Below, one piece after another: positions 1 to 9,633 of a stretch of 43,663 nt of DNA. Position numbers and translations under genes: made by a program. The notes beneath the pieces were generated by a model. The model did no database searches, was not told the DNA's origin, and saw nothing but the letters and a program-made list of their open reading frames with translations. Numbering within the stretch: position 1 is the first letter of the stretch; every line of letters begins with the position of its first letter. Source of the stretch: Bacteriovoracaceae bacterium (lineage in GTDB: Bacteria > Bdellovibrionota > Bacteriovoracia > Bacteriovoracales > Bacteriovoracaceae); the NCBI GenBank assembly GCA_029865945.1, contig JARXAH010000022.1, positions 1-43,663 on the forward strand, in the 5' to 3' direction.

Positions 1-33
1 AGAACAAATAAGATTGCGGCTTAATTGTTCGAG

Positions 34-63
34 CGTTGTGGGCCAATTAACATGGCCCCAGCG
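34..63. repeat. Hairpin at window edge
   Basis: GGGCCA (40-45) and TGGCCC (53-58) pair across a 7-base loop. The stem extends outward by five more pairs (one of them G-U) with a single bulged base. No T-run follows on either strand, so it is not a canonical intrinsic terminator. It may belong to a gene or element upstream of the window. Confidence 0.35.
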
Positions 64-124
64 AGCCAAAAGATGAGGTAGTATTGTTGAAGGATTCTAA
101 GTAAAAATAATTTAGGCGACATAT

Positions 125-664
125 ATGCTGACAATTACCGACATTGTTGAATCAAATCTAAATGGTATTAAAAAAAAGTATGTTCTTAAGGAGTCGCATA
201 CAGGAGATATTTTTATACAAAATATGCAGAACTCTTTTTTTACTGGAAAATGGTTAAAGATATTTTCTATCAAGCAAAAATTTACATTTGAAATTCCGGA
301 AATTTATGACTTGTTCATAGACTATGAAAAACAGTCAGCGTATATGCTAATGGAGTATATCGAGGGAGAAACCATTGCTGAATATATTAAGTCATCTCGA
401 AATCATAGTACCTTAAATCAGTTTGCGCAAAATTTGCTAACCGATTCCCGGAAGCTAAGTCAATATAACGGCATGCTCCTTGATATTAATTCCGATAATA
501 TCATACATGCTAATCATGACGGAAATTTTTATCTTGTCGATACTGGGTTGCTATCTAGAAATACAGATTTAGCAAAAAATCCAGAGCAACTATTTGGGTC
601 GTGGCAAACGAGAGGGCGCTACCAATGTGAAGATTTTTTACGAATGTTTGGGGTGAATAAATAA
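125..664 (+). CDS. Small protein-kinase-fold phosphotransferase
   Basis: This 179-residue protein carries the core signatures of the kinase/aminoglycoside-phosphotransferase fold. A YVLKE strand near residue 19 could supply the ATP-binding lysine. A hinge-like segment YMLMEYIEGE lies near residues 75-84. A catalytic loop reads LLDINSDNI (Asp and Asn in D-x4-N spacing, near residues 118-126), followed by a DTG triplet in place of DFG. The substrate could be a small molecule, lipid sugar or protein; nothing here decides. At 179 residues it is shorter than the usual 250-300, with little after the DTG segment, so it may be a minimal (Bud32/RIO-like) or C-terminally reduced kinase. The ribosome site is weak (TTAGG about nine bases upstream). 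It stands alone, with about 350 bp of non-coding DNA after it. Confidence 0.55.
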   Translation: MLTITDIVESNLNGIKKKYVLKESHTGDIFIQNMQNSFFTGKWLKIFSIKQKFTFEIPEIYDLFIDYEKQSAYMLMEYIEGETIAEYIKSSRNHSTLNQFAQNLLTDSRKLSQYNGMLLDINSDNIIHANHDGNFYLVDTGLLSRNTDLAKNPEQLFGSWQTRGRYQCEDFLRMFGVNK

Positions 665-1016
665 ATTCTCTGGTTTCGTGAGCGAAATTGCGTTTATTTG
701 ACTTTCTGAATTTTTTTGTTTCTGCTCACTTGAAAATAGGATTCACAATTTAAAGCACTAATCTAGGCAGGTTTACAATATTTTCACTGCTTCAATTTTT
801 ATACTTAATAGGACGTGTTTCATCTTCAGATTGCTGACTGAAAATGGCCTACATCTTAGAGTTAAGAAGAAATTCCGTTCCAATTTTCCAGAAACCATTA
901 CTTTTTTTTCGCATCTAAAACTTTATATGCAAAAAATTTTCATTGTAACCAAAGCTATTAAGTTTCCTATGCTAAGTTGCCCAAATAAAAAAAATAATTA
1001 TCTTAAGGAGTTTAAA
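665..1016. other. Intergenic stretch, about 350 bp
   Basis: The frame of the next gene is open back to 831, but that extension lacks a ribosome site and has no signal-peptide logic, so I treat it as non-coding. A TATACT at 800-805 could be a -10 element, but no convincing -35 lies at the right distance. I see no RNA gene or long repeat here. Confidence 0.4.
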
Positions 1017-1535
1017 ATGAAATCTGTTTTTTTGTTCTTTTTATTTTTTGCAAGCAGCATCTACGCTCAATCGTACAGTTTGCAAATTACTGCTTTAAAT
1101 TTTTTGCAAGGAGGACTTGAAGGATGTACTGATGTCAAAGATAGGATATACATCTTCAGTAAAGACGATAAGAATCAAAAAACGATTATTTGTAAAAATT
1201 CAAAAGTGGAACTTCATATTGTAAGCAATGATGGAATTTTATATTTTCATGCATTCGATTTGGAACTTAATAGCGAGATAGTTACTTATTACCCTGGAAC
1301 AGAAACTTCCTATGTATTAGGAAAAACTGAAGGGAGTACTAAATTTTCCCCAAAACGCGATTATAGTTTTACATTCATGAGGGTCGAAGATGTGAGTGAT
1401 GTGCCAGTTGAGTTATTAACAAAATTTAATAAGCTAAACAGTGAGCGATCTAATCTAGTTGCTCAAGTTATTGATGCAGAAAATCAAGGACAAAGTGTTC
1501 CTGAAGAAACGAAATTCAAAATTTTAGAACTTTGA
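1017..1535 (+). CDS. Exported protein of unknown function
   Basis: A 172-residue protein begins with a classic signal peptide: Met-Lys, a hydrophobic run VFLFFLFFASS, then a probable cleavage site after IYA before QSYS. The start at 1017 was chosen over an in-frame upstream start at 831 because a strong AAGGAG ribosome site lies 7 bases before it and the signal peptide begins there. The mature part has two cysteines (GGLEGCTD and IICKN) that could pair, and alternating polar/hydrophobic strands suggesting a beta-rich periplasmic domain. The C-terminal 40 residues are helical and polar. I do not recognise the family. Confidence 0.7.
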   Translation: MKSVFLFFLFFASSIYAQSYSLQITALNFLQGGLEGCTDVKDRIYIFSKDDKNQKTIICKNSKVELHIVSNDGILYFHAFDLELNSEIVTYYPGTETSYVLGKTEGSTKFSPKRDYSFTFMRVEDVSDVPVELLTKFNKLNSERSNLVAQVIDAENQGQSVPEETKFKILEL

Positions 1536-1624
1536 TAAAGAAATGTATAAAATAAGGGATTTTATATCAAATATTAAACGTTTATAAATGAGAAGTTTTT
1601 TTAAAGTCCATTAGTGAATTAATG

Positions 1625-1646
1625 CTGGGGGAATGATAGCTCCCAG
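1625..1646. terminator. Hairpin between convergent genes
   Basis: CTGGGGG (1625-1631) pairs with CTCCCAG (1640-1646), one G-U included, over an 8-base loop. It lies between a plus-strand gene ending at 1535 and a minus-strand gene ending at 1682. There is no strong T-run on either side, so terminator function is only plausible. Confidence 0.35.
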
Positions 1647-1681
1647 TGGTTTGATATTCTGATAGAAAAATATTACTAGTA

Positions 1682-2008
1682 CTATTCATCCGTTCGAATA
1701 ATTTCCGGTTCTTTTGTCGGTGGAGGAGAGGCGATTTCATCTTCAGTAGAGGTCGATGAATCTTGAGGTGTCACTTTTGAAGCGATGGCCCTCGATCCTT
1801 GACTGCCGCTCGTGCGCATCGACTTAAGGTTTATTTTCGCAACGGAATTAGAAATTTTCACCGTATTTTCTAATTGGGATTTTTCACTAATAGTTGAAGC
1901 TGCGGTTGAGTCTTCTTCGATAAAAGGGCCTGAGGCAAAAACTTTATCGAGTGCAAAATTGAGAATAAATAACAATAGTCCAACAATCACAAACGCTTTG
2001 GGCATCAT
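1682..2008 (-). CDS. Small exported or membrane-anchored protein, Ser/Thr-rich
   Basis: The 108-residue product starts MM-PKAFVIVGLLLFILNFAL, a signal peptide or N-terminal membrane anchor, then VFASGPF as a possible cleavage region. The rest is low complexity, rich in Ser, Thr, Glu and Pro and ending in a PPPTKEPE segment, which suggests a disordered periplasmic tail. AAGGAGG lies 2 bases before the first ATG and 5 before the second (2005), so the second Met may be the true start. An opposite-strand frame overlaps here but has no comparable ribosome site or composition. Function unknown. Confidence 0.6.
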   Translation of the reverse strand: MMPKAFVIVGLLLFILNFALDKVFASGPFIEEDSTAASTISEKSQLENTVKISNSVAKINLKSMRTSGSQGSRAIASKVTPQDSSTSTEDEIASPPPTKEPEIIRTDE

Positions 2009-2086
2009 TGCCTCCTTAACTCAAATTATATCTCAGTTTTTACTTGAGGAGCTAGAGAGAAAAAATGTGCTGTTTCTACTCAAGTA

Positions 2087-2236
2087 ATACCAATTCCGTT
2101 TAATTTTCAGGTACTAGGAGGGCGAGGCTGAAACGACGAGACGTTACTGCACGTCGCAGGTTGAGGAATCCAACGATTTGGATTCCGAAGAAGTCGATGG
2201 CCGACAACGTAGATGAAGATTAAACGGATTTGGTAT
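2087..2236. mobile_element. MITE-like palindromic element, about 150 bp
   Basis: The ends are inverted repeats of 18 bp with one mismatch (2087-2104 against 2219-2236). Pairing continues inward for about five more positions, one of them G-U. Inside are a perfect 9-bp hairpin with a 4-base CGAT loop (2165-2173 / 2178-2186) and a 5-bp GACGT/ACGTC stem (2140-2144 / 2151-2155). It is more G+C-rich than its flanks and abuts the stop codon of the phosphatase gene (2240). No coding frame of note is present. It looks like a non-autonomous repeat or a mobile structured RNA; I saw no second copy in the window. Confidence 0.55.
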
Positions 2237-2239
2237 AAT

Positions 2240-3001
2240 TTAGGAATTTTTGGACTGTGCTAGTGCCAAAATGACTGAAATATTATCATTTCCGCCTAAT
2301 TCGTTGGCCCTTTGAATTAATTTTTTGGTAATGAGTTGAATATCTTCTGCCGAGCAAAGTGAGGGATCTGGGATTGCCTGATTGATTATGTCTAGTATCT
2401 CATCGTCATAAACTTTACTATAAAGTCCATCTGAGCAAAGTAAAAATAAATCGTTCTTACTAATAGCGTATTCAAAAATATCAATGGTAATGGAATCTTC
2501 GAATCCCAAAGTTCGAACCAAAATGTTTTTATTTTTATCCATCATGGCCTCTTCACGGCCATAGATTCCGAGATTAAGTTTTTCTTGCACCAAGGAATGA
2601 TCGCGAGTTAACTGATAAATTTTTTGATTATTAATTAAATAAATGCGCGAGTCGCCCACGTTGGCCAAATAGGCCTTCGAATTATGGATGAGTAAACTAG
2701 TCACCGTCGTTCCCATGCCTTCTAGTCCTGCATCTTGCTGGGATTTTTCAAAAATAAGTTTATTGGCGAGCTGAATGCTTCGATTCAATACTGGAACTTT
2801 ATTTTCGTCATCCGCTTTTAGCTGGGCCAGTTGATCAGCAAAAATTTGGATAGTGAGTTGGGAAGCGATATCTCCGCCTCGGTGTCCGCCCATTCCGTCG
2901 GCCACCACAAAACATTTGTGGAGTGGATTGATCAAGATACTATCTTGATTTGTTTTGCGTACAAGTCCCTGATCAGATAGTCCGCAGCAAAGCAGTGGCA
3001 A
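2240..3001 (-). CDS. PP2C-family Ser/Thr protein phosphatase
   Basis: This 253-residue protein is a complete PP2C (PppA/Stp/PrpC type) metal-dependent phosphatase. Visible motifs in order: R-K-T-N-Q-D ending at D20; VVADGMGGHRGG with D35; GMGTTV near 96-100; NVGDSRIY near 115-121; LTRDHS near 131-136; LLCSDGL with D191; and GGNDNISV with D239. The metal-binding aspartates are therefore present. There is no membrane segment, so it should be cytosolic. The start is a TTG at 3001, supported by AAGGAGG 6 bases upstream; no ATG fits. It diverges from prkA across about 180 bp, so it may reverse phosphorylation by that kinase (inference). Confidence 0.93.
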   Translation of the reverse strand: MPLLCCGLSDQGLVRKTNQDSILINPLHKCFVVADGMGGHRGGDIASQLTIQIFADQLAQLKADDENKVPVLNRSIQLANKLIFEKSQQDAGLEGMGTTVTSLLIHNSKAYLANVGDSRIYLINNQKIYQLTRDHSLVQEKLNLGIYGREEAMMDKNKNILVRTLGFEDSITIDIFEYAISKNDLFLLCSDGLYSKVYDDEILDIINQAIPDPSLCSAEDIQLITKKLIQRANELGGNDNISVILALAQSKNS

Positions 3002-3185
3002 AATTCCTCCTTACAAAATGGTGTCAAAAATCATTCTACTATATTTTTATTGTAGAGGCAGAATTTTGTTTGTCGAGAGAGTCTTTTAATTATCATAAAT
3101 AAAAGTGTAAACTATTCTTAGAACCATTTTCTTAAAACCATTTGAGAAAATAATAAATGGACGTGGCACTTTGGAGGAATAATTT

Positions 3186-5240
3186 ATGAAATCAACGATT
3201 GAGCTCGCTTCCTTTGTATCCCAGTATTATGGGCCACAAGATTTTTCCCACTTGTATTGGAATGGGAATTTGCAAGAGTACATCGACATCTTAATGAAAA
3301 ATCCCAAAATTGCGCGCAACAGTTTTCAGCGCATTCACGATATGATTATGTCCTTTGGTGTAACGAAATATACAGAGTACAAAAAAGAAGTGACACGATA
3401 TCACTTTTTTGATGATCCCATCGCCCAAGGAAAAGATGCCATCTTCGGGATTGATGTTCACTTGATGAAATTTGTAAATTTCTTTAAATCTGCGGCCGCA
3501 GGCTATGGAACAGAAAAAAGAATTTTATTATTACACGGGCCGGTTGGTTCAGCGAAATCCTCGATCGCGCGCCTTGTGAAAAAAGGCCTTGAGCATTATT
3601 CCAAAACAGATGACGGTGCCCTTTATACTTTTGAGTGGTTTGATGAGGTTGAGAGTGACATCTTGGGAGGATCGAAAATTTTTCCAAGTCCCATGCATGA
3701 AGATCCATTAAAACTTTTACCGATGGAAGCGCGGGTAAAATTGCTCGAGCAAGTAAATAAGCTTGGCTATCAACACAAAATTCGCGTCAAAGGGGATTTA
3801 GATCCTGCGTCTCGCTACATTTATCAGCAATATCTTCGCAAGTATAATGGCGATTGGGCGAAAGTCATGAAGCATATAAAAGTGAAACGCTTAGTGCTGT
3901 CCGAAAAAGATCGTATCGGAATTGGAACGTTTCAACCAAAAGACGAAAAGAATCAGGATTCAACAGAATTAACTGGTGATATCAACTACCGAAAAATTGC
4001 GCAGTACGGAAGTGACTCAGATCCCCGTGCTTTTAACTTCGATGGAGAGTTTAACGTCGGAAACCGAGGCGTCGTCGAATTTATCGAGATGTTGAAGCTC
4101 GATGTGGCCTTCTTATATGATTTACTTGGTGCTTCTCAAGAGCAGTCCATTAAGCCCAAAAAATTTGCGCAAACAGATATTGATGAAGTGATTTTGGGGC
4201 ATACCAATGAGCCAGAATTTAAGAAATTGCAAAGTAATGAATTTATGGAAGCTTTGCGAGACCGTACGGTGAAAATTGATATTCCTTATATTACGCGCCT
4301 AGATCAAGAGCAAAAAATTTACAGGAAGGATTTCAATAGTGAAACGCTCCCTGTCCACATCGCGCCGCACACTCTTGAGATGGCAAGTACCTGGGCCATT
4401 CTCACGCGTCTTGAAGAGCCAAAAAAATCTGACTTAACTAAGCTTCAAAAATTAAAATTGTATAACGGAAAAACTCTGCCGGGTTACAACGAAGACAACG
4501 TAAAAGAACTTAGAAAAGAAGCGATTCGTGAAGGGCTTGAAGGAATTTCTCCTCGCTATATTCAAGATAAAATTTCTAACTCGCTCGTAAAAAATTCTCA
4601 CACCGGTTGTCTAAATCCATTCATGGTTTTTAATGAATTAGAAAGTGGACTTAAGCACCACGGCCTCATTAATTCTCCTGATCAACTGGAGCATTATAAA
4701 GAACTACTCGCCATCACACGACAAGAATATGAAGATACAGTAAAAAATGATGTGATGAAAGCAATCAGTGTGGATGAATCAGCGATTCAAACTCTATGCT
4801 CCAATTTTATTGATAACGTGAAGGCCTACACCCAAAGAGAAAAAATTAGAAATAAATATTCTAACAAATTAGAAGAGGCCGATGAACGCTTCATGAGATC
4901 CATTGAAGAAAAAATTGATATTCCTGAATCGCGCAAAGATGATTTCAGGCGTGAGATTATGAATTACATTGGGGCACTCGCCATTGAGGGAAAACAATTT
5001 GATTATAAAACCAATGAGAGATTGCACCGAGCTCTCGAATTAAAATTATTTGAAGATCAAAAAGATACGATTAAGTTAACGACGATTATTTCTAATGTGG
5101 TGGATAAAGTGACTCAAGAAAAAATTGAAGTCGTGAAAACGCGCTTGATTAAAAATTTTCACTACTGTGATATCTGTGCAACCGACGCGCTCAATTATGT
5201 GGCGAGTATTTTTGCGAAAGGCGATGCAATTAAAGATTAG
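3186..5240 (+). CDS. prkA: PrkA-family serine protein kinase
   Basis: At 684 residues this matches the PrkA/YeaG family. An N-terminal AAA-like domain carries the P-loop GPVGSAKS (118-125), and the C-terminal PrkA domain has the kinase-like region. PrkA proteins are cytosolic serine kinases linked to stress and stationary-phase responses in enterobacteria and to sporulation in Bacillus. GGAGG lies 9 bases before the ATG. It is followed after 9 bp by a DUF444 gene and then spoVR, the conserved three-gene arrangement, so the three are very likely one operon. Two more unknown genes follow with equally short gaps. Confidence 0.96.
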   Translation: MKSTIELASFVSQYYGPQDFSHLYWNGNLQEYIDILMKNPKIARNSFQRIHDMIMSFGVTKYTEYKKEVTRYHFFDDPIAQGKDAIFGIDVHLMKFVNFFKSAAAGYGTEKRILLLHGPVGSAKSSIARLVKKGLEHYSKTDDGALYTFEWFDEVESDILGGSKIFPSPMHEDPLKLLPMEARVKLLEQVNKLGYQHKIRVKGDLDPASRYIYQQYLRKYNGDWAKVMKHIKVKRLVLSEKDRIGIGTFQPKDEKNQDSTELTGDINYRKIAQYGSDSDPRAFNFDGEFNVGNRGVVEFIEMLKLDVAFLYDLLGASQEQSIKPKKFAQTDIDEVILGHTNEPEFKKLQSNEFMEALRDRTVKIDIPYITRLDQEQKIYRKDFNSETLPVHIAPHTLEMASTWAILTRLEEPKKSDLTKLQKLKLYNGKTLPGYNEDNVKELRKEAIREGLEGISPRYIQDKISNSLVKNSHTGCLNPFMVFNELESGLKHHGLINSPDQLEHYKELLAITRQEYEDTVKNDVMKAISVDESAIQTLCSNFIDNVKAYTQREKIRNKYSNKLEEADERFMRSIEEKIDIPESRKDDFRREIMNYIGALAIEGKQFDYKTNERLHRALELKLFEDQKDTIKLTTIISNVVDKVTQEKIEVVKTRLIKNFHYCDICATDALNYVASIFAKGDAIKD

Positions 5241-5249
5241 GAGGTCTGC

Positions 5250-6371
5250 ATGGATCATCCCATAAAGAGAGATCATTCCCGCTTTCGCAAGATTGTGAAA
5301 GGAAAAATTCGCGACGGGCTTCGCAAATATATTTCTCAAGGCAAACAAATTGTTCCCAAGGGTAATGGCTCCTTCTCGATACCCATGCCATCGATTGATA
5401 TCCCTCGTTTCAAATTTGGAGATAAATCCCAAGGGGGAACGGGGCAAGGTGATGGCCAGGAGGGGGATCCCGTTCAAGGTGGCCAGGGACAAGATCAACC
5501 CGGCCAAGGAAATGAAAAACCGGGCCAACAAGAAGGCCAAAAAGAATTAGAAATTGAAATGTCTTCGATTGAGCTCGCCAAAATTTTAGGTGAGGAGTTA
5601 GAGCTTCCCAATATTTTGCCTAAAGGAAAAAAAACCATTCCTTCCGCGATTAATCGCTACACCAGTATTGGAACCGTGGGGCCGGATTCTTTGCGCCATG
5701 TGAAGCGAACTTTTAAAGAATCGCTTAAGAGGCAAATTTCTCTTGGCCAGTATGATCCCAATAATCCCATCATTATTCCTACGAGACGCGACATGCGTTT
5801 TCGCTCAAGCAACGTGAAAGTGGAAAATGAAAATTCCGCCGTTGTGATTTACATGATGGACGTCTCAGGATCGATGGGGGATGAACAAAAAGAAATTGTG
5901 CGCACGGAGAGTTTTTGGATTAATTTGTGGCTTAAAAGTCAGTACAAAGATATTGAAATTCGCTACATCATTCACGATGCGACCGCCAAAGAAGTGGAAG
6001 AAGATACTTTTTTTCGCACCCGTGAAAGTGGAGGAACGCTCATCTCATCTGCTTATAAAATTTGTGCCAATATCATTGAGCAAGATTACAATCCCAATGA
6101 GTGGAACATTTATCCGTTTCATTTTTCAGACGGAGATAACTGGTCGAGCGATGACACCAAACTTTGTTTGCAAATTATGAATGAACAACTGCTACCAAAG
6201 TGTAATATGTTTTGCTACGGCCAAGTGGAGAGTCGCTACGGCTCTGGACAATTTTACAAAGATCTTGTGGCCGCTTACGGCGATAAATCCGACAACGTTA
6301 TTTTAAGCAAAATAAAAAACAAAGAGGGAATCCTCGAATCAATTAAAGATTTTCTAGGCAAAGGAAAATAA
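5250..6371 (+). CDS. DUF444 (YeaH/YhbH) family protein
   Basis: This 373-residue protein belongs to the DUF444/YeaH/YhbH family that travels with PrkA. The N-terminal 60 residues are basic. Residues 61-97 are a Gly/Gln/Pro-rich low-complexity linker. A von Willebrand A-like domain follows, with the metal-ion site D-V-S-G-S starting at D204. The C-terminal part has the family's HFSDGDNW segment. Family members act with PrkA in stress signalling, though the biochemical role is not settled. GGAGG lies upstream of the ATG, which is 9 bp after the prkA stop. Confidence 0.94.
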   Translation: MDHPIKRDHSRFRKIVKGKIRDGLRKYISQGKQIVPKGNGSFSIPMPSIDIPRFKFGDKSQGGTGQGDGQEGDPVQGGQGQDQPGQGNEKPGQQEGQKELEIEMSSIELAKILGEELELPNILPKGKKTIPSAINRYTSIGTVGPDSLRHVKRTFKESLKRQISLGQYDPNNPIIIPTRRDMRFRSSNVKVENENSAVVIYMMDVSGSMGDEQKEIVRTESFWINLWLKSQYKDIEIRYIIHDATAKEVEEDTFFRTRESGGTLISSAYKICANIIEQDYNPNEWNIYPFHFSDGDNWSSDDTKLCLQIMNEQLLPKCNMFCYGQVESRYGSGQFYKDLVAAYGDKSDNVILSKIKNKEGILESIKDFLGKGK

Positions 6372-6383
6372 AGAGGTTGAATA

Positions 6384-7910
6384 ATGCTTCGAAGTAAATC
6401 CATCTCTGGAGCTCTAAGACAACTGCAACAACAAATTGAGGCCTACGCTCGCGGTTATGGCCTAGATTTTTTCCCTCAAATTTTTGAAGTTTGTGATTAC
6501 GACACCATAAATATTTTGGCCGCGCAAGGTGGATTTCCCTCGCGTTATCCTCACTGGCGTTTTGGTATGGACTACGACCAAATGTCTAAGGGGTATGCTT
6601 ACGGGCTACAAAAAATTTATGAAATGGTGGTGAATACGGATCCTTGTTACGCTTATCTCTTAGAAGCCAATAATTGGGTTGATCAAAAAATTGTGATGGC
6701 CCACGTCTATGCACACAATGATTTTTTTAAAAATAATGCGTGGTTTGCCAATACTGATCGGCGCATGATGGATCAGATGGCCAATCATGGAGTGAAGATT
6801 CGTCGCTACATGGAAAAATATGGTGTGGACCGAGTGGAGAGTTTTATAGACAAGGTTTTATCTTTAGAAAATTTACTTGATCCCATGGAGCTTTTCGAGA
6901 CCCAGGAAATTAAGCGTCGCCGCGAAGAGCTAGAGAAGCAATTTTTTGATGAGAAGGGAAAGACTCCTGACATGCTTGATCAACACAGCAGTGAGGCCCT
7001 TCGCTCCTACATTCGGGCCAAACTGCAAGAAGAAAAGAAAAAAGATTTGCTCAAGGCCAAAGAAAAATCAGCTGCCAAAGAAATTAAAAAAAGTTCCGCA
7101 ATTGAAACGCCCATGCGCGACATCTTGCTTCTTCTCATTCAATTTGCACCACTCGAAGAATGGGAACTTGATGTGATCGGTATTTTACGAGAAGAGGCCT
7201 ACTACTATCTTCCGCAGCGCATGACTAAAATTATGAACGAAGGGTGGGCCAGTTATTGGCACTCCAAAATCATGACCGAGAAAGCGCTCGATGGTAGTGA
7301 AATTTTAGATTTCGCCGATAAGCATAGTGGTGTCATGGCGATGTCGAGGCAGCAAATTAATCCCTACAAGGTCGGGATTGAACTCTTTCGGGACATTGAA
7401 TATAGGTGGAACACCGGGCGCTTTGGAAAAGAATATGTTGAATGTGAAGACATGGAATTGAAGGCGAAATGGGATCGTAAAACGAACTTAGGACAACAAA
7501 AGATTTTTGAGGTGAGACGCACTCACAATGATATTTCATTTATTGATCAATTCTTCACCCAAGAATTTTGCGAACGTCAGCAAATTTTTACTTATAAATT
7601 TAATCCCAAAACTAGTCGCTATGAAATTGAAAGTAGAGAATTTGAAGCAATTAAGTCGAAGCTGCTTGCTCAACTTACCAATTTTGGTCAGCCAGTGATT
7701 GAGGCCGTTGATGATAACTACCAAAATCGATCAGAACTTCTTCTTGTGCATCGTCACTATGGAGTGGACCTCGATGTGAATTATGCTTCTGAAACACTGA
7801 GAAATCTTTTTGCCCTGTGGAAACGTCCGGTCAATTTACAAACAACCGTGGAAGATAAATCTGTGGTTTTTAAATTTGATGGAAAAGAATTTAAACACTC
7901 CTCACTCTAG
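6384..7910 (+). CDS. spoVR: SpoVR family protein
   Basis: A 508-residue protein matching SpoVR/YcgB in length and landmarks: WRFGMDYDQMSKGYAYGLQKIYEMVVN near residues 52-80, HVYAHNDFFKNN near 111-122, and MNEGWASYWHSKIM near 280-293. SpoVR is required for spore cortex formation in Bacillus, but it is widespread in non-sporulating bacteria next to prkA and DUF444, where its role is unclear. AGAGG lies 5 bases before the ATG, 12 bp after the preceding stop. Residues 185-235 are a charged, Lys/Glu-rich helical stretch. Confidence 0.95.
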   Translation: MLRSKSISGALRQLQQQIEAYARGYGLDFFPQIFEVCDYDTINILAAQGGFPSRYPHWRFGMDYDQMSKGYAYGLQKIYEMVVNTDPCYAYLLEANNWVDQKIVMAHVYAHNDFFKNNAWFANTDRRMMDQMANHGVKIRRYMEKYGVDRVESFIDKVLSLENLLDPMELFETQEIKRRREELEKQFFDEKGKTPDMLDQHSSEALRSYIRAKLQEEKKKDLLKAKEKSAAKEIKKSSAIETPMRDILLLLIQFAPLEEWELDVIGILREEAYYYLPQRMTKIMNEGWASYWHSKIMTEKALDGSEILDFADKHSGVMAMSRQQINPYKVGIELFRDIEYRWNTGRFGKEYVECEDMELKAKWDRKTNLGQQKIFEVRRTHNDISFIDQFFTQEFCERQQIFTYKFNPKTSRYEIESREFEAIKSKLLAQLTNFGQPVIEAVDDNYQNRSELLLVHRHYGVDLDVNYASETLRNLFALWKRPVNLQTTVEDKSVVFKFDGKEFKHSSL

Positions 7911-7927
7911 ACTTAGGCATCAAGGTT

Positions 7928-8716
7928 ATGAAAACAGATTTAATACTCGTTGACGGCCAGATTTCCTTATCATTGGCGAAGGCCCAATTTTTCCAAGGTG
8001 AAGTCGTTGAAGGAAAAATAGTCACAACTTCGAAGAAGAAATTAGATATTCTTCTCTCTCTCGTTTTTATGCACCAAGATGAAAAAAAAGCTAGGCCAGC
8101 GGAAGAGAAAGGTAAGTGGGAGATTGTTATATCGCCTGATCAAAAAAATAAGCAGGGCCAAGAATGGAATTTTACTCTTCCTTTGGGGAAGAATTTTTTT
8201 GTAACGAGAGAGACGGATTCCTTTTTCCTCCAACTAGAAGTGCCCAGTGAAAATAAAATGAGTAAGATTTCTTTCGCTATCACTGCGAATGCTCTTTATG
8301 CAAGTTTAGTTGAGGTATTGGAGCGATTTTACCGCTTTAAAGTGAAGAGAATTTATTCCACGCCTCCTAAAGATAAAATGCTAGATAAAGCAAAAAAGCT
8401 TGAGGATGCCCAACGTCTCTTTGAAACAGGAGTGGTTTATGAATTTAAATCCCCCGAAGGAAAAGATTTTGGAAATTGTATCGACTTTGAAATACTATTT
8501 AAACAACTGAATGAGGAAATTTCCCTCGAACTAGACATGACTTGGAAAAAAATTGAATTTCAAGGTTCAAGCATGTCGTCAAAAAATGTGAAAAAATCTC
8601 ATCAAGTAGCGTGGCCAATGGCTAAAATATTAATGTCGGGGAAATTTTTTAATCATGAGTGGGTTCAAAATAGTTGGTCTACATTACTTAGTGAAGTAAA
8701 AGAAAAATTAATCTAA
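7928..8716 (+). CDS. Unknown cytosolic protein, possibly arrestin-like
   Basis: This 262-residue protein has no signal peptide or membrane segment. Its first 120 residues read like a beta-sandwich. The phrase QFFQGEVVEGKIV followed by a long hydrophobic strand, and a later WNFTLPL, resemble arrestin-like/Spo0M domains. The C-terminal half is more helical and basic. The resemblance is weak, so I do not assign a function. It begins 17 bp after spoVR with AAGG just before the ATG, and is probably co-transcribed with the prkA module. Confidence 0.6.
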   Translation: MKTDLILVDGQISLSLAKAQFFQGEVVEGKIVTTSKKKLDILLSLVFMHQDEKKARPAEEKGKWEIVISPDQKNKQGQEWNFTLPLGKNFFVTRETDSFFLQLEVPSENKMSKISFAITANALYASLVEVLERFYRFKVKRIYSTPPKDKMLDKAKKLEDAQRLFETGVVYEFKSPEGKDFGNCIDFEILFKQLNEEISLELDMTWKKIEFQGSSMSSKNVKKSHQVAWPMAKILMSGKFFNHEWVQNSWSTLLSEVKEKLI

Positions 8717-8732
8717 TAGGCTTGATAAATTT

Positions 8733-9455
8733 ATGAAAAAGAACATGGTTTTTTTCTTTGCTCTTGGATTATTTTTTTCTTCTTTTCCTAGCAAGGCCAT
8801 GCTCTTTGATACGCCGGCCAACGAATTTTTTAAACGCTACAAGGAAGAGCAATTGATTAAGGTGAGCAAGTATGACTATAAGATTCAATTACTCAGCTTA
8901 AAGGATAAATATAAAGCGGAGTCAGCGGTCTTTCATATTTTAGTAGATGGCAAGAGTATTCATGTGCTACCGCTATTTCCTCGCAACGTGGATTATTTAT
9001 CTGAATGGGAAGTGCAAGGAACTAAAGTTACAGAGTGGAAAATTAAGAATAACAAAAGAATAAAAATGGGTGATGGTTCACTTCATTCCAAAGTTTTTCT
9101 TAATGTCATTTTGAGTGATATGATCATTAATGAATGGCAAAATGATTACGTTCCAGAAATGAAAAGTGAGGGTAGGGACGAGATCGTTTTAGATTTGAAG
9201 AAAAAAGCCAAAAGCAAAAATCATCTACAGTATTCAAGAATTCAGGTTAATTTAGAAAAATCCACCTCACTTCCTAAGAAAATAGATTTTTTTGAATCAA
9301 AAAAAATTGCTAAGACCTATCATTTCAAAAAATACATGGAAATTATGGGCAAGTTTCGCCCTAAAATTATTGAAATTTCAGCGCCAACTTCATCAACGAA
9401 GTCTAAAGATTCAAGTTTGCAACTGACCTATTACAATATGAAGCGCACGATCTAG
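8733..9455 (+). CDS. Exported protein, possibly LolA-like fold
   Basis: A 240-residue protein with a clear signal peptide (MKKNMVFFFALGLFFSS, cleavage probably after SKA). The mature sequence has repeated strands and short phrases such as GKSIHVLPLFPRNV and VNLEKSTSLPKKIDFFES. The latter recalls the LolA/outer-membrane lipoprotein-sorting fold, in which a protein-specific strand is followed by 'leP.k..yy'. That is a fold-level impression only. It starts 16 bp after the preceding gene, completing a likely five-gene run from prkA. Confidence 0.6.
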   Translation: MKKNMVFFFALGLFFSSFPSKAMLFDTPANEFFKRYKEEQLIKVSKYDYKIQLLSLKDKYKAESAVFHILVDGKSIHVLPLFPRNVDYLSEWEVQGTKVTEWKIKNNKRIKMGDGSLHSKVFLNVILSDMIINEWQNDYVPEMKSEGRDEIVLDLKKKAKSKNHLQYSRIQVNLEKSTSLPKKIDFFESKKIAKTYHFKKYMEIMGKFRPKIIEISAPTSSTKSKDSSLQLTYYNMKRTI

Positions 9456-9511
9456 CAGTTGTCTAAAATTAAGTTTCGCTTGTGAGTCCATCACCCAATA
9501 AATTTTTCACG

Positions 9512-9539
9512 TTACAATTGAAAAACAATTTAATTGTAA
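9512..9539. promoter_or_regulatory. Inverted repeat TTACAATT / AATTGTAA
   Basis: Perfect 8-bp arms (9512-9519, 9532-9539) are separated by 12 bases, about 95 bp upstream of the LysM gene. TTGACA follows at 9546-9551, but no good -10 lies at standard spacing. It is a possible operator, or the end structure of the preceding operon. Confidence 0.3.
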
Positions 9540-9633
9540 GAAAATTTGACACTTAAAGAAATAATTCACAGTAACTATAAAAATTTTACTTCATGGTGGT
9601 TTCACGGTTAGGGTGTATTAGAGAAATTGATGC

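Noticed and set aside
1812-2087. Plus-strand open frame opposite the small exported protein
   Set aside because: It lacks a ribosome site and a coherent composition; the minus-strand gene has AAGGAGG and a signal sequence.
2087-2236. Simple terminator for the PP2C gene
   Set aside because: No T-run follows the stem on the minus strand, and the 150-bp two-ended structure is larger than a terminator.
5076-5540. Minus-strand frame across the prkA/DUF444 junction
   Set aside because: It lies entirely opposite two well-supported genes and shows no family resemblance.
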